Positions 6,328 through 7,104 of a stretch of DNA of 7,104 bases are shown in pieces. Every line of letters begins with the position of its first letter. The stretch's first letter is position 1. The stretch lies in assembly GCA_017509375.1 (NCBI GenBank), contig JAFWPT010000188.1, positions 1 through 7,104 of the forward strand. The letters run 5' to 3'. The DNA comes from Bacteroidales bacterium. Its GTDB lineage: Bacteria; Bacteroidota; Bacteroidia; Bacteroidales; UBA932. Made by a program: the position numbers and the translations under genes. The notes under the pieces are model-generated. The model was not told the origin of the DNA, did not search any database, and was given only the letters and a program-made list of their open reading frames with translations.

Positions 6328-6382
6328 GGTGTTATGGATTATGGGGTTGGACGGGACTGTTGGTACCTTTGTCAGTGCAATG

Positions 6383-6414
6383 CTAAGATAGTAAATACCA
6401 GCTATATTACCAAA
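6383..6414 (-). promoter_or_regulatory. Bacteroidota-type promoter for the BIG2 gene
   Basis: On the minus strand a TTTG -33 element (6411-6414) is separated by 20 nt from TATCTTAG (6383-6390), one mismatch from TAnnTTTG. Transcription would begin near 6376, giving a leader of about 50 nt before the ATG at 6327. It lies in the 101-bp gap after the ZIP gene, so the BIG2 gene is probably the first of a new transcription unit. Confidence 0.55.
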
Positions 6415-6428
6415 TGGACTTCACGCAG

Positions 6429-7104
6429 CTATCCCATTACGACATCGAGCACCATCATCAGGGCGAAGCCGAAGGCAAAGCCGATGGTGCCGATGTTGGA
6501 ATGCTTTCCCTGCGACGCTTCCGGGACGAGCTCCTCGATGACGACATATAGCATGGCGCCTGCGGCGAATGCCAGCAGGTAAGGCATTATGCCCATCACC
6601 GCCGAGGCCAGCAGGAGCACCAGTGCTCCGCCGATGGGCTCGACGATGCCGCTGAGGCTGCCGACGGCGAAAGCGCGGAGGCGCGAATTGCCGGCGGAAC
6701 GCAGCGGCATCGAGATGATGGCGCCCTCCGGGACGTTCTGGATGGCGATTCCAAGCGACAGGGCGAGTGCGCCCGCGACGGACATACCGACGTCCGTGCT
6801 GAGGGCGCCTGCTATGGCGACACCCACGGCCATTCCCTCCGGGAGGTTGTGGATGGTGACGGCCAGCGCCAGCTTGGCTGTCTTCGACAGCCCGCTGCGC
6901 GGGCCTTCCTCACCGCCTGCAGGGTGGAGGTGGGGAGTGATGTAATCTATCAGCAGAAGGAAAGCGAATCCGGCGAACAATCCTATGGTCACGGGCCAGA
7001 CCGACCCTTCCGCCATCTCCATTCCGGGGATCAGCAGTGACCAGACTGATGCGGCAACCATCACGCCGGAGGCGAATCCGAGCAACACTTTCTGTACGAG
7101 GTCC
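6429..7104 (-). CDS. ZIP-family metal transporter, N-terminus beyond window
   Basis: The frame is open to the right edge, giving about 224 visible residues; a GTG at 7086-7088 is internal (the preceding DLVQK plus LLGFASGVMVAASVWSL is normal ZIP sequence), so it is not the start. ZIP proteins move zinc, iron or other divalent metals across the inner membrane into the cytoplasm. Counting from 7088, IHNLPEG (79-85) is the conserved motif of helix 4 and IQNVPEG (116-122) that of helix 5, with His80, Asn81, Glu84, Gln117, Asn118 and Glu121 as likely metal-site residues; the QN pair is usual in GufA-like members. A short HLHP segment (53-56) lies in a charged loop, and IEELVPE (185-191) is in a late helix. 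Full-length relatives are about 260-270 residues, so some 40 are missing. The metal cannot be told from sequence. Confidence 0.92.
   Translation of the reverse strand, partial: DLVQKVLLGFASGVMVAASVWSLLIPGMEMAEGSVWPVTIGLFAGFAFLLLIDYITPHLHPAGGEEGPRSGLSKTAKLALAVTIHNLPEGMAVGVAIAGALSTDVGMSVAGALALSLGIAIQNVPEGAIISMPLRSAGNSRLRAFAVGSLSGIVEPIGGALVLLLASAVMGIMPYLLAFAAGAMLYVVIEELVPEASQGKHSNIGTIGFAFGFALMMVLDVVMG

Noticed and set aside
6364..6371. Perfect -7 element TACCTTTG on the plus strand in the gap before the BIG2 gene
   Set aside because: No -33 element lies 19-21 nt upstream and it would transcribe antisense into the ZIP gene; a chance match of a short motif is more likely.
7086..7088. GTG as the start of the ZIP transporter
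   Set aside because: The frame is open upstream to the window edge and the protein would begin inside a conserved membrane helix, so the true start lies outside.
1..7104. CRISPR array, insertion sequence, tRNA or defence system
   Set aside because: No regularly spaced repeats, transposase or integrase motifs, cloverleaf sequence or known defence proteins were seen on either strand.

Overview
The window looks like chromosomal DNA from a relatively GC-rich member of the Bacteroidota, probably Bacteroidales. Three things point there. Several upstream regions carry the phylum's -7 element (TAnnTTTG), in two cases with a -33 TTG/TTTG at the expected distance. One gene encodes a NigD-like lipoprotein, a family typical of Bacteroidales. 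At the left edge is the N-terminal part of a PspC-domain protein with the N-terminal extension common in this phylum. The genus cannot be fixed from the sequence.

Layout, left to right. (1) 1-353, minus: start of a PspC-domain protein, cut by the window edge. (2) 354-922: gene-free spacer. Its AT-rich left part holds the PspC promoter. Its GC-richer right part is full of inverted repeats, including a 14-pair hairpin and a possible long-range closing stem. (3) 923-2497, plus: secreted M28 metallopeptidase with a PA-type insert. (4) A convergent junction of only 4 bp, next to a perfect 16-bp palindrome over the end of the opposing gene. (5) 2502-6327, minus: four genes, in transcription order a protein with two BIG2 domains, a NigD-like lipoprotein, a two-domain lipoprotein, and a bile acid:sodium symporter-family (BASS) transporter whose start overlaps the previous stop by 4 nt. 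(6) 6429-7104, minus: ZIP-family metal transporter missing its N-terminus at the window edge.

The minus-strand genes are mostly envelope proteins: two predicted lipoproteins and two inner-membrane transporters. Promoter-like sequences lie before the BIG2 gene and before the second lipoprotein gene, so this stretch is probably at least two transcription units. The lipoprotein-BASS pair looks translationally coupled; no shared substrate can be read from the sequence.

No CRISPR array, insertion sequence, tRNA, rRNA or recognisable defence system was seen. The points most worth a second look are the hairpin-rich spacer, the duplicated BIG2-plus-partner architecture in a protein without a visible signal peptide, and an Asp-to-Glu change at a predicted zinc ligand of the M28 enzyme.
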